Assembly (NCBI GenBank): GCA_900543945.1
Contig: UQTN01000024.1
Coordinates: 1 to 22,308, forward strand
Reading direction: 5' to 3'
Source of the DNA: an uncultured Collinsella sp.
GTDB lineage: Bacteria; Actinomycetota; Coriobacteriia; Coriobacteriales; Coriobacteriaceae
Length of the DNA stretch: 22,308 nucleotides
The stretch's first letter is position 1. Each line of letters begins with the position of its first letter. The notes under the pieces were generated by a model, which saw only the letters and a program-made list of their open reading frames with translations, was not told where the DNA came from and did not search any database. This document shows, in pieces, positions 15,149 through 22,308 of this stretch. Made by a program: the position numbers and the translations under genes.

Positions 15149-16468
15149 CTATTCCTCCTCGAGCGTGACCTTGCCGCCCAGCAGACGGTAGTGGTCGAAG
15201 AAATCGGGATAGGACTTGTTAACGGCCTCGGCGCCGTGGATCACGACCTCGCCGGTGGCGCGGCTCGCGGCGATAGCGGCCATCATGGCGATGCGATGGT
15301 CGTTGTGCGAATCGACCTCGCCGCCGGTAAAGGCGTCGACGCCCTTGATGATGAGGTCGTCGCCGGCAATGCGCACCTGCGCGCCCAGCGCGGTGAGCTC
15401 GCGGGTGGTGGTGACCAAGCGGTCGGATTCCTTGATGCGCAGACGGGCACAATCGCGGATAAAGGTGCGGCCCTGTGCCAGCGAGGCCACGGCCGAGATG
15501 ACGGGCACCAGGTCCGGAATGTCGTGGGCACTCATCTCAAAGCCGGCGAGCTTGTCGGACTGCACGGTGGCGGCGTTGGTGGAGCGCACGATGCGGGCGC
15601 CAAAGCGCGAAAGCGCGGCAAGCACGTTACGGTCGCCCTGTGCGGAGCTTAGCGACACGCCCTCGACGGTGATTGGGTCGGTACCGATGGCGCCGGCGCA
15701 CAGCCAAAAGGCGGCGTTGGACCAGTCGCCCTCGACGGCCACGCTGCCGGGCGTGCGGTACGAGCCACTGCTCACGCGGAAGTTCGTGACCTCGGGCTGG
15801 CCGTCCTTGGCCGGAATGCGCTCGACGTTGACCTCGACGCCAAAGGCCTTCATGGCCTGTATCGTCAGGTTGATGTAGGGGCGGCTCTCGATGAGGCCGG
15901 TTACCTGCACGCAGGAGGGCTGGGCCAGCAGCGGGGCTGCCAGCAGCAGGCCCGAGATGTACTGCGAGCTCACGTTGCCCGGAAGCACAAAGGTGCCCGG
16001 GCGCATGCGGCCGCTCGTCTTGAGCGGAAAACCGCCCAGACCCTGTAGGTCGCAGCCGGCGGCGATGATCTCGTCCGAGAGCGGGGAGAGCGGGCGGGCG
16101 CCCAAGCGCCCCTGACCCACAAAAGTTGCTTCTGCGCCCAGCGCGCAGGCGACGGGCAACATAAAGCGGAGCGTGGATCCACTTTCACCGCAGTCAAGCG
16201 TGCTGCCGGCAAGGGCCTTGAGCAGGCCAAACTCAACACTCTTCATGGTGGGGTGGACCTGGAAGCCGTCCTCGACGGTCTCGATGCGAGCACCCAGGGC
16301 CGTAAGGCAGCGCACCGTAGCCTCGATGTCGGCGCAGGTGGTGTTGCAGGTGACGTGTGTCTCGCCGTTGGCAAGCGCAGCGCAGATGATCAGGCGATGC
16401 GCCATCGACTTGGACGCGATGGCGGGAACGGTGCCCTTGAGCGGGGACGGGGTGATGCGGGCTAGCAT
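15149..16468 (-). CDS. aroA: 3-phosphoshikimate 1-carboxyvinyltransferase (EPSP synthase)
   Basis: A 439-residue enzyme joining PEP to shikimate-3-phosphate; cytoplasmic, monomeric two-domain inside-out barrel. Motifs are ASKSMAHRLI (18-27) with the substrate Lys20 and Arg25, the LDCGESGSTLRFMLP loop where class I enzymes have LGNAGTA, GQGRLGARPL, GNVSSQYISGLLLAAPL, and IKESDRL with the catalytic Glu/Asp pair region. The GESGST form is that of Firmicutes-type sequences. The start is ATG 16468 (AAGGGAG 10 nt upstream), overlapping the aroB stop by 7 bp; the 27-residue extension from 16549 lies within aroB and is rejected. The C-terminal LEEE codons double as the SD for aroC. Confidence 0.96.
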   Translation of the reverse strand: MLARITPSPLKGTVPAIASKSMAHRLIICAALANGETHVTCNTTCADIEATVRCLTALGARIETVEDGFQVHPTMKSVEFGLLKALAGSTLDCGESGSTLRFMLPVACALGAEATFVGQGRLGARPLSPLSDEIIAAGCDLQGLGGFPLKTSGRMRPGTFVLPGNVSSQYISGLLLAAPLLAQPSCVQVTGLIESRPYINLTIQAMKAFGVEVNVERIPAKDGQPEVTNFRVSSGSYRTPGSVAVEGDWSNAAFWLCAGAIGTDPITVEGVSLSSAQGDRNVLAALSRFGARIVRSTNAATVQSDKLAGFEMSAHDIPDLVPVISAVASLAQGRTFIRDCARLRIKESDRLVTTTRELTALGAQVRIAGDDLIIKGVDAFTGGEVDSHNDHRIAMMAAIAASRATGEVVIHGAEAVNKSYPDFFDHYRLLGGKVTLEEE

Positions 16469-17568
16469 GCGGATGCGTCTCCCTTCTGGCCGAGGCCCTC
16501 GACAATTAAATCGTGGAAGGTGGAAAGCGGCGTGCGGTCGATGCTGCAACGGCCAATGCCGTGCGGAATTACCAGGTCAATCGTGTCACCGGCGCGCTTT
16601 TTATCGTGCAGTGCTTCGGCAAAGACGGCGTCGGCCGAAAGCTCGCAGCGGGTCTTGAGACCGTGGCGTGCGCAGAGCTCCTCGATGCGGCCCGGCAGCT
16701 CGGCGTCGCAGATGCCATGAAGCGCCGCGGCGCGCGTGATGATACCCATGCCGATCGACACGCAGTTGCCGTGTCCCAGCTCAAAGTGCTCGCAGGCCTC
16801 GACGGCATGTCCGGCACTGTGTCCAAAGTTGAGGAGCTTGCGCTGGTTGGTTTCGCGCTCGTCGGCGACGACCACGGCGCGCTTGATGTCGATGTTGCGG
16901 GCGATGATGAGCGCTACGCGAGCCACGTCCTGGTTGAGCAGCTCCAGCGTGAGCGGGGTCTTCTCCAGCTCGGCGAAAAGCTCCGGGTCGGCGATTACGG
17001 CGTGCTTGACGACCTCGCCGCAGCCGTCGGCGAACTGCTCGGGCGTGAGGGTGGCCAGGCACCCCACGTCGGCGATAACCACGCTCGGCTGCCAAAAGGC
17101 GCCGGCCAAGTTCTTGCCGGCAGCCAGGTCTATGGCGGTCTTGCCTCCCACCGACGAATCCACCATGGCGAGCAGGCTCGTCGGGATCTGCACAAACTTG
17201 CAGCCGCGCATGTAGGTGGCGGCCACAAAGCCCGCCACGTCGCCCACAACGCCACCGCCGAGTGCCACGATCACGTCGGAGCGCGAAAGCTCGTGCTCGG
17301 CCACAAACTCCAAAATGGCAACATAGGTCTCGGCGCGCTTATGGGCCTCGCCGGCCTCGAAGGTGCAGATGCTCACCTCGTAGCCTGACGCCTCCAGGCT
17401 CTGCTTAACGGGCATCTGGTAGAGCGGGCCCACGTTGGTGTCTGTCACGATGACGGCGCGGGTGCCGCCGGCGGTGGCGCGGACGAGCGGGCCTGCCTGC
17501 TCCAGCAAAAACGTGCCCACATGCACCTGGTAGGGGCGTGCGGTGTCGATATCGATGGTAATCGCCAT
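16462..17568 (-). CDS. aroB: 3-dehydroquinate synthase
   Basis: A 368-residue NAD+- and divalent-metal-dependent enzyme that cyclises DAHP to 3-dehydroquinate, the second shikimate step. The dinucleotide fold contains VIVTDTNV and ALGGGVVGDVAGFVAATYMRG (the glycine-rich signature). It is followed by PTSLLAMVDSSVGGKTAID, the metal ligands in GCGEVVKHAVI (Glu), NFGHSAGHAVE (His) and GHGNCVSIGM (His), and the substrate Lys/Arg residues in DKKRAG. Length matches the family. Start ATG 17568 has AAGGA 9 nt upstream, 36 bp after the tyrA stop. Its last codons contain the SD and overlap the aroA start. Confidence 0.97.
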   Translation of the reverse strand: MAITIDIDTARPYQVHVGTFLLEQAGPLVRATAGGTRAVIVTDTNVGPLYQMPVKQSLEASGYEVSICTFEAGEAHKRAETYVAILEFVAEHELSRSDVIVALGGGVVGDVAGFVAATYMRGCKFVQIPTSLLAMVDSSVGGKTAIDLAAGKNLAGAFWQPSVVIADVGCLATLTPEQFADGCGEVVKHAVIADPELFAELEKTPLTLELLNQDVARVALIIARNIDIKRAVVVADERETNQRKLLNFGHSAGHAVEACEHFELGHGNCVSIGMGIITRAAALHGICDAELPGRIEELCARHGLKTRCELSADAVFAEALHDKKRAGDTIDLVIPHGIGRCSIDRTPLSTFHDLIVEGLGQKGDASAC

Positions 17569-17604
17569 AAGCTTCGGTCCTTTCGACCTGGCGTGATGGG
17601 TGGT

Positions 17605-18519
17605 CTAGTGGGAGGCCTCGTCGTCGAGTGCGCGCTTAATGCGGTCGCCCTCGGCAAGGAGGTTCTCCAGATAGCGCTGGTCGCGGTCCTTGAGCGCGCG
17701 GCTGTAGGCGCCGAGCGATTCGATCAGATGGTCGATCTCGAAGGCGAGCGCATTGGCGTCGTCGATCATAAGCTCGGACCACATCTGCGGATTGAGGTGC
17801 GCTACGCGGGTGAGGTCGCGGTAGCTGCCGGCCGAAAAGCCGTGGTGAACCTGAGCGGTCGGGCTCTTAACATAGGCGTTTGAGACGACATGCGCGAGCT
17901 GGCTCGTAAAGGCGATGACGCGGTCGTGCTCGGCGGCGCTGGTCACGCTGAACTTGCCAAAGCCCAAGGGGCGCACCATCTCGCGCACCTGGCCCAAGAG
18001 CTCGAGCTTAAGGGCATCGTCTACCGCGGGTGGAACGAGCACCAGGGGAGCGCCCTGGAACAGGTCGGCGCGGGAGTGAGCGTAGCCCGAGAACTGGGTG
18101 CCCGCCATGGGGTGCGCGCCCACAAAGTAAAAGCCGTGCTCGCGGGCAAGCTCAAAGGCGCGCTCGCACACGATGCCCTTGACGCCCACCGTGTCGATCA
18201 CCACGGGGCCCATGATGGCCTCGGTATCGGTGGCGTCGGCGAGCGCTTGGGCGTGCGCCTCGAGCCACTCGATGCATGCCTCGGGGTAGCAGGCCAGCAC
18301 GATGATGTCGCATTCGCCGAGCGTCTCGTCGTTGAGCTCGCCGGCAACGGTGCCCATACTGGCGGCCGTCATGACGTCGTCATCGGGGTCCCAGGCCAGC
18401 ACGCGGACGCCCGCCTGCGCATAGCCGCGGGCAAAGCTGCCGCCAATGAGGCCCAGGCCCACGACGCCGGCGCACTTGGGGCCACCCTGGTTAACGCGCG
18501 CGTTTCTCACGGTACCCAT
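17605..18519 (-). CDS. tyrA: Prephenate dehydrogenase
   Basis: A 304-residue NAD(P)-dependent enzyme making 4-hydroxyphenylpyruvate from prephenate, the tyrosine branch. The N-terminal Rossmann fold has GVVGLGLIGGSFARG (18-32) and the acidic WDPDDD that favours NAD+. The catalytic region has DTVGVKG, GAHPMAGT with the catalytic His, and the all-helical C-terminal half with SQLAHVVSNAYV and SYRDLTRVAHLNP. It is monofunctional: no fused chorismate mutase and no C-terminal ACT domain, so any tyrosine feedback must act elsewhere. Start ATG 18519 has GGAG 6 nt upstream, in the last codons of the DAHP synthase gene; the gap between stop and start is 3 bp. Confidence 0.94.
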   Translation of the reverse strand: MGTVRNARVNQGGPKCAGVVGLGLIGGSFARGYAQAGVRVLAWDPDDDVMTAASMGTVAGELNDETLGECDIIVLACYPEACIEWLEAHAQALADATDTEAIMGPVVIDTVGVKGIVCERAFELAREHGFYFVGAHPMAGTQFSGYAHSRADLFQGAPLVLVPPAVDDALKLELLGQVREMVRPLGFGKFSVTSAAEHDRVIAFTSQLAHVVSNAYVKSPTAQVHHGFSAGSYRDLTRVAHLNPQMWSELMIDDANALAFEIDHLIESLGAYSRALKDRDQRYLENLLAEGDRIKRALDDEASH

Positions 18520-18522
18520 GGG

Positions 18523-19545
18523 CTACTCCATGGTCTCTTGGCAGACGACCTCGCGGATGGCGTGGATGCGGCGCATGGTATCGTCGAACTGGTCGGGGGT
18601 GAGGGCCTGAGCGCCGTCGGACCAAGCGTGGCTTGGGTCGTCGTGGACCTCGATCTCCAGACCGTTGGCGCCGCAGGCAGTCGCGGCGAGCGCCATGGGC
18701 TCAACGTAGCGGGTGTAGCCGGTGGCGTGGCTGGGGTCGGCGACGACGGGCAGGTGTGACAGATGGTGCAGCACCGGCACGGCGTTAAGGTCGAAGGTGT
18801 TGCGAGTACGGGTTTCGAAAGTGCGGATGCCGCGTTCGCACAGGATAACGTTGTCGTTGCCCTCGCTCATGATGTACTCGGCTGCCATGAGCAGCTCGTC
18901 GACGGTGCCGGACATGCCGCGCTTGAGCAGGATCGGGGTCTTGGTCTTGCCGACCTCCTTGAGCAGGGGGAAGTTCTGTGCGTTGCGGGCGCCGATCTGC
19001 ATGACGTCGATTTTCTTGTCCAGGAAGACCTGCACGTCGCGCGGGTCCATGATCTCGGTGACGATCGGCATGTCGAGCTCGGCAGACGCCTCGCACAGCA
19101 GGTCCAGACCGGCGGGGCCCATGCCCTGGTAGGCGTACGGGGAAGTGCGGGGCTTGTAGGCGCCACCGCGCAGCATCGTGGCACCGGCGGCCTTCACGCG
19201 GCGGGCGATGCGGATGAGGTTCTCGCCCTCGACGGAGCACGGGCCGGCGATGACCTGGAACTGATCGCCGCCGATCTTGACGCCGTGGCCGCAGTCGATG
19301 ACGGAGTCCTCGGGGTGGAACTTGCGGTTGGCGCGCTTGAACGGCTCGGAGACGCGCTGCACGCGCTCGACGACGTCCATGGACTCGAGCAGGAATGGGT
19401 CAATCTTGGTCGTATCGCCCACCAGGCCGATGATCGTCTCGTTCTCGCCGCGCGAGACGTCGGTCTTCAGGCCCTTTTTCTCAATCCAGCTGACGATATG
19501 GCTGACGGCCTCGTCGCTGGCGCTCTGCTTTAAAATTGCAATCAT
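18523..19545 (-). CDS. aroF: 3-deoxy-7-phosphoheptulonate (DAHP) synthase, type I-beta with ferredoxin-like domain
   Basis: A 340-residue enzyme that condenses PEP with erythrose-4-phosphate, the entry step of the pathway. Residues 1-70 are the N-terminal ferredoxin-like domain (SASDEAVSHIVSWIEKKGL), which in the Thermotoga maritima homologue mediates Tyr/Phe feedback inhibition. The TIM barrel follows with AGPCSVEG, GAYKPRTSPYAYQG, QIGARNAQNF, PILLKRGMSGT, CERGIRTF and the metal/substrate site ADPSHATGY. The start is ATG 19545 (GAGAGG 6 nt upstream); the 16-residue longer frame lies in the leader and is rejected. It is the first structural gene of the operon and is preceded by a possible attenuator. 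Placing the feedback-controlled enzyme first fits its role in setting flux. Confidence 0.96.
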   Translation of the reverse strand: MIAILKQSASDEAVSHIVSWIEKKGLKTDVSRGENETIIGLVGDTTKIDPFLLESMDVVERVQRVSEPFKRANRKFHPEDSVIDCGHGVKIGGDQFQVIAGPCSVEGENLIRIARRVKAAGATMLRGGAYKPRTSPYAYQGMGPAGLDLLCEASAELDMPIVTEIMDPRDVQVFLDKKIDVMQIGARNAQNFPLLKEVGKTKTPILLKRGMSGTVDELLMAAEYIMSEGNDNVILCERGIRTFETRTRNTFDLNAVPVLHHLSHLPVVADPSHATGYTRYVEPMALAATACGANGLEIEVHDDPSHAWSDGAQALTPDQFDDTMRRIHAIREVVCQETME

Positions 19546-19555
19546 GGTGTGCCTC

Positions 19556-19618
19556 TCACCTCGATGGATAACCCTTGCAAAAACGGCCCGCATCGCGAGC
19601 CGTGTACATATGGTGCAT
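19556..19618 (-). CDS. Possible 20-residue leader peptide of the aromatic operon
   Basis: A 21-codon ORF (ATG 19618 to TGA 19558-19556) starts 8-10 nt after a -10-like box and ends 10 bp before the DAHP synthase start. It has Tyr at codons 5 and 17 and Phe at codon 13. The terminator hairpin on the same strand covers codons 6-12, and its U-tract includes the Phe13 TTT. A ribosome waiting at Tyr5 would cover the 5' arm of that hairpin. No SD precedes the ATG, so it would have to be translated from a nearly leaderless mRNA. Translation is not shown by the sequence; Tyr/Phe content is modest compared with classical leader peptides. Confidence 0.35.
   Translation of the reverse strand: MHHMYTARDAGRFCKGYPSR
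19579..19603 (-). terminator. Possible transcription attenuator upstream of DAHP synthase
   Basis: On the minus strand ACGGCTCGC (19603-19595) pairs with GCGGGCCGT (19591-19583) through nine base pairs with one G-U, loop GAT, and is followed at once by a run of T residues (19583-19579). It is 33 bp upstream of the DAHP synthase start and downstream of the presumed promoter. On the plus strand one pair is C-A and there is no T-run, so it acts leftward only. The bases 19642-19637 (GCGAGT on the minus strand) can pair with the hairpin's 5' arm (GCTCGC), a possible alternative structure if transcription starts farther upstream. Confidence 0.6.
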
Positions 19619-19623
19619 GAGAG

Positions 19624-19656
19624 TTTATACTATCTGACTCGCTTTTGCCTTCTAAA
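19624..19656 (-). promoter_or_regulatory. Possible promoter of the aromatic amino-acid operon
   Basis: On the minus strand TTTAGA (19656-19651), an 18-bp spacer and TAGTAT (19632-19627) form a moderate promoter; an overlapping TATAAA (19629-19624) is an alternative -10. Either places the transcript start at about 19617-19620, on or just before the leader-peptide ATG. It is divergent from the tRNA-Arg(CCG) promoter 50-110 bp away. Confidence 0.4.
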
Positions 19657-19708
19657 GTGGGCCGTTGAGCCGCGTCTTCCTCGGAATTGCAAAGCTTTTT
19701 CTTTTATT

Positions 19709-19738
19709 TTGATAGCCCGTGGTGCACTTGGGTATAAT
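19709..19738 (+). promoter_or_regulatory. Promoter of tRNA-Arg(CCG)
   Basis: TTGATA (19709-19714), an 18-bp spacer and a perfect TATAAT (19733-19738) make a near-consensus housekeeping promoter. The transcript would start near 19745, about five bases before the mature tRNA. Confidence 0.8.
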
Positions 19739-19749
19739 GCCAAACGTTG

Positions 19750-19826
19750 GCCCTATTAGCTCAGGGGATTAGAGCGTCTGCCTCCGGAGCAGAAGGCCGT
19801 AGGTTCGAATCCAACATGGGGCACCA
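19750..19826 (+). tRNA. tRNA-Arg, anticodon CCG
   Basis: A complete 77-nt cloverleaf with encoded CCA. The acceptor is GCCCTAT (19750-19756) with ATGGGGC (19816-19822, one G-U), the D arm GCTC/GAGC, the anticodon stem TCTGC/GCAGA with loop CTCCGGA giving CCG, and the T loop TTCGAAT. It reads CGG codons. The T stem GTAGG/CCAAC has an A51-A63 mismatch; T at 51 would pair. Confidence 0.95.
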
Positions 19827-19837
19827 TCGAACGTGAG

Positions 19838-19871
19838 ACCGTCCGAACCTCGCATGGTCCGGGCGGTTTTT
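19838..19871 (+). terminator. Rho-independent terminator after tRNA-Arg(CCG)
   Basis: ACCGTCCGAACC (19838-19849) pairs with GGTCCGGGCGGT (19856-19867) with one G-T and one mismatch, loop TCGCAT, followed by a run of T residues. Confidence 0.88.
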
Positions 19872-19902
19872 CTTATACCGACGCGACGTGATGGGACGTG
19901 GT

Positions 19903-22308
19903 ATGGCAGCAACGGATATCGAGCGCGGACTCTCGACCGCCGAGGTCGAGGAGCGCATCGCCGCCGGTAAGATCAACCGCAACATGGAGCTCAAGACCAA
20001 GTCGGTCAAAGAGCTCATCATCGAGAACCTCTGCACGCTGTTCAATTTGATCAACGTGATCTTGGCGTTCCTGGTCATTTTGACCGGTTCGTTTAAGAAT
20101 CTGACGTTCCTGTTCGTGGTGTTCCTCAATACCGCTATTGGCGTCATTCAGTCCATGCGTTCCAAGAAGATGGTCGATAAGCTCACGCTGCTGACCTCCA
20201 AGAAGGCCATCGCGGTGCGCGACGGCTCCGAGGTTGAGCTCGACCTGGATCAGATCGTGCTCGACGACATCATCCGCCTGGGGCGTGGCGACCAGATTCC
20301 CGCTGACGCCGTGGTGGTTTCGGGCGAGGCGCTCGTGAATGAGAGCCTGCTGACGGGCGAGAGCGATCTCATCAAAAAGCAGCCCGGCTCCGAGCTCATG
20401 AGCGGCAGCTTTATCGACTCGGGCTTGCTGCGCGCCCGCGTGATCCATGTCGGCGCCGACAACTACGTGGCCAAAATTAATAACGAGGCGAAGTACGTCA
20501 AAAAGGTCAATTCCGAGATCATGAACGCGCTTAACGCCATCGTGCGCTTTGCGAGCATCATCATGATCCCGCTCGGTTTGGCGTTGTTTGCCTCGAGTGT
20601 GAGCGAGCTGTGGGATGCCGCGGGAACCCCGGGCGATAGCGCGCTTTCGTGGTGCTTCTCCGAGCTGTTGGCCGGCCGCGTGCCCTCGTCGGCGCTGCTG
20701 TCCACGGTGGGCGCCCTGCTGGGCATGATCCCGCAAGGCCTGGTGCTGCTGACCTCGTCGGTGCTCGCCATCGCCACGGTGCGCCTGGCCCGCCGCAAGG
20801 TGCTGGCGCAGCAGCTTTACTGCATCGAGACGCTCGCTCGCGTCGACGTGCTGTGCCTGGACAAGACGGGCACCATCACGTCGGGTCGCATGGAGGTCGA
20901 GGGTACCTATCCGCTACCGGTCGAGGGTATGGGTGTGGGGGAGAGCGACGCCGCCGTTCCCGTCGATACCACGGTGCTCGATTTTGCGCTGGCTAACGTG
21001 GCGCGTGCGACCTCGGCCGATGCCAACGAGACCTGCCAGGCGCTGCTCAACTATTACGCCGATCGCCCGGTCGAGGTGTCTGAGCCGCTGTCGGTCATTC
21101 CGTTCTCGTCCTCCAAAAAGTGGAGTGGTGCCTCGTTTGCGCAGGGCTCCTATGTGATGGGTGCGGCGCAGTTTGTGCTCTCTGATCGTGCGTTTGCCCA
21201 GGTCGAGAACCGTGTCGCCGAGCTTGCCGATACCTGCCGCGTGCTCGTGGTGGCGCGCGTGGACGGCTTTACGCCCGATGGCGATATGGTGGGCGAGGCC
21301 GAGCCCGTGGGCTTTGTGACCATCCGCGACGAGATTCGTACCTCGGCGGCCGAGACCATCGGCTACTTTAACGAGCAGGGCGTGACCCTTAACGTGATCA
21401 GTGGCGACGACCCGCGTACGGTGTCGTCGATCGCGCGCGTGGTGGGCGTGCCGGGGGCGGACGCTTATGTGGACGCCACGACGCTCGATACGCCGGCCAA
21501 GCTCGATGCCGCAGTGGACCGCTACCATGTTTTTGGTCGTGTGACCCCGCAGCAGAAGCGCGAGCTCGTGCAGGCACTCAAGCGCCGCGAGCACACCGTG
21601 GCCATGACGGGCGACGGCGTCAACGACGTGCTGGCGCTCAAGGAGGCCGACTGCTCCGTCGCCATGGCAGCCGGCTCCGATGCCGCGCGCAACGTGGCCG
21701 AGATCGTGCTCGTCGACAACGACTTTGCCTCGATGCCTGCTGTGGTGGCCGAGGGTCGTCGCTCCATCAACAACCTGCAGCGTTCGGCTTCGCTGTTCTT
21801 GACCAAGACGCTGTTCTCGATGGGCCTGGCGGCGCTGTGCATCGCACTGCCGCCGTACCCTTTCGAGCCGATTCAGATGACGCTCATCAACTTCTTCTGC
21901 ATTGGCGCGCCGGGCTTTGTGTTGGGCCTGGAGCCCAACAATGCTCGCGTGAAGGGGTCGTTCCTGACGAACGTGCTCAAGCGGGCACTGCCGGCGTCGC
22001 TTGCGGTCATTTTGGCCGCGGCGCTCGATATCTTTGTGGCGCGCGTGTTCGGCTTTAACCAGCTCACGCTGTCTACGATGTGCCTACTTACGTCGTGCGC
22101 GGCGAGTGTCAGCCTGATCTGGCGTATCTCGCAGCCCCTCACGCCCTTACGTGTGGCGCTCTTTGTGTTTGTAGTTGCCGGCATCCTGACGGGCGTTATC
22201 GGATTCCCGAAGCTGCTGTCTATTGCCAACCTGTCGATGGGCCAGATGGTTATCTTGGCTGTCATCGTGGTCATCACCTGCTCGGTGTTCTTTAAGCTCG
22301 CCACGATG
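19903..22308 (+). CDS. P-type cation-transporting ATPase (CtpE-like), 3' end outside window
   Basis: The frame is open for 802 codons to the window edge. It is a membrane pump coupling ATP hydrolysis to cation transport. Actuator-domain LLTGES is at about 149-154, transmembrane helix 4 has MIPQGLVLLTS (Pro277-Gln278-Gly279), the phosphorylation site is DKTGT (Asp320), the nucleotide domain follows with FSSSKKWSG, and the hinge is TGDGVND (569-575). Helices 5-10 begin near residue 620 and the last is cut by the edge. The layout, short N-terminus without metal-binding repeats and the helix-4 motif recall mycobacterial CtpE, a calcium-uptake ATPase; the substrate here is inferred only. The start is ATG 19903 (GGGA 8 nt upstream); ATG 19891 and GTG 19888 are in frame. 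It may be expressed by read-through of the tRNA terminator or from TTATAC at about 19873-19878. Confidence 0.92.
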   Translation, partial: MAATDIERGLSTAEVEERIAAGKINRNMELKTKSVKELIIENLCTLFNLINVILAFLVILTGSFKNLTFLFVVFLNTAIGVIQSMRSKKMVDKLTLLTSKKAIAVRDGSEVELDLDQIVLDDIIRLGRGDQIPADAVVVSGEALVNESLLTGESDLIKKQPGSELMSGSFIDSGLLRARVIHVGADNYVAKINNEAKYVKKVNSEIMNALNAIVRFASIIMIPLGLALFASSVSELWDAAGTPGDSALSWCFSELLAGRVPSSALLSTVGALLGMIPQGLVLLTSSVLAIATVRLARRKVLAQQLYCIETLARVDVLCLDKTGTITSGRMEVEGTYPLPVEGMGVGESDAAVPVDTTVLDFALANVARATSADANETCQALLNYYADRPVEVSEPLSVIPFSSSKKWSGASFAQGSYVMGAAQFVLSDRAFAQVENRVAELADTCRVLVVARVDGFTPDGDMVGEAEPVGFVTIRDEIRTSAAETIGYFNEQGVTLNVISGDDPRTVSSIARVVGVPGADAYVDATTLDTPAKLDAAVDRYHVFGRVTPQQKRELVQALKRREHTVAMTGDGVNDVLALKEADCSVAMAAGSDAARNVAEIVLVDNDFASMPAVVAEGRRSINNLQRSASLFLTKTLFSMGLAALCIALPPYPFEPIQMTLINFFCIGAPGFVLGLEPNNARVKGSFLTNVLKRALPASLAVILAAALDIFVARVFGFNQLTLSTMCLLTSCAASVSLIWRISQPLTPLRVALFVFVVAGILTGVIGFPKLLSIANLSMGQMVILAVIVVITCSVFFKLATM

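Noticed and set aside
16513..19533. Long plus-strand open frames (up to about 290 codons) across aroB, tyrA and DAHP synthase
   Set aside because: They are antisense to genes with unmistakable catalytic motifs; GC-rich codon bias keeps these opposite frames free of stops.
8889..19826. Near-identical 3' ends of the two tRNA-Arg genes as att-like direct repeats bounding an 11-kb island
   Set aside because: The match is the conserved T-loop and acceptor region of paralogous tRNAs, and the interval contains the essential-type aromatic operon and no integrase.
1..22308. CRISPR arrays, insertion sequences, rRNA genes or an origin
   Set aside because: No regularly spaced repeats, transposase or integrase motifs, rRNA signatures or DnaA-box clusters were seen.

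Overview
The window looks like a chromosomal segment of a high-GC gut actinobacterium of the class Coriobacteriia, most probably Collinsella or a close relative. This is an inference from base composition, codon use, gene order and recognised protein families; no database search was possible. It is almost fully coding and has three functional blocks.

Block 1 (1-9455) is a cell-surface glycan locus. It opens with the 3' part of a dTDP-4-dehydrorhamnose reductase gene (rmlD). A bidirectional terminator separates this from a leftward operon of two family-2 glycosyltransferases and a YfhO-family multi-pass membrane protein. The second glycosyltransferase (3203-4171) carries an in-frame TAA at codon 41. 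Rightward from about 5180 run a large polytopic membrane protein (DUF6020-like) and a two-gene ABC exporter (permease plus ATPase) of the teichoic-acid/O-polysaccharide type. The block ends with a tRNA-Arg(UCU), its terminator, and a decayed acyltransferase-3 remnant that starts inside that terminator. Together these suggest polyprenyl-linked sugar transfer, glycan decoration and export, with signs of turnover in the locus.

Block 2 (9496-10943) is a small leftward two-gene unit: a DUF4869 protein translationally coupled (TAATG overlap) to a P-loop NTPase whose C-terminal half looks TOPRIM-like but lacks a full acidic set. It has its own promoter and lies between glycan and amino-acid genes. 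It is the best candidate here for an uncharacterised system.

Block 3 (11074-19618) is a leftward aromatic amino-acid operon: DAHP synthase, tyrA, aroB, aroA, aroC, pheA, an aroE-aroK fusion and aroQ. It encodes all seven shikimate steps from PEP and erythrose-4-phosphate to chorismate plus the chorismate mutase/prephenate branch enzymes. Spacing is tight, with overlaps or Shine-Dalgarno sequences inside the preceding gene. Upstream of DAHP synthase is a possible attenuator: a terminator hairpin lying inside a 20-codon leader ORF with a Tyr codon just before it. The operon ends at a strong hairpin (10993-11028).

The right edge has a tRNA-Arg(CCG) with a good promoter and terminator, then a P-type cation-transporting ATPase (CtpE-like) that runs off the window. 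No CRISPR array, intact transposase, rRNA gene or replication origin was seen.
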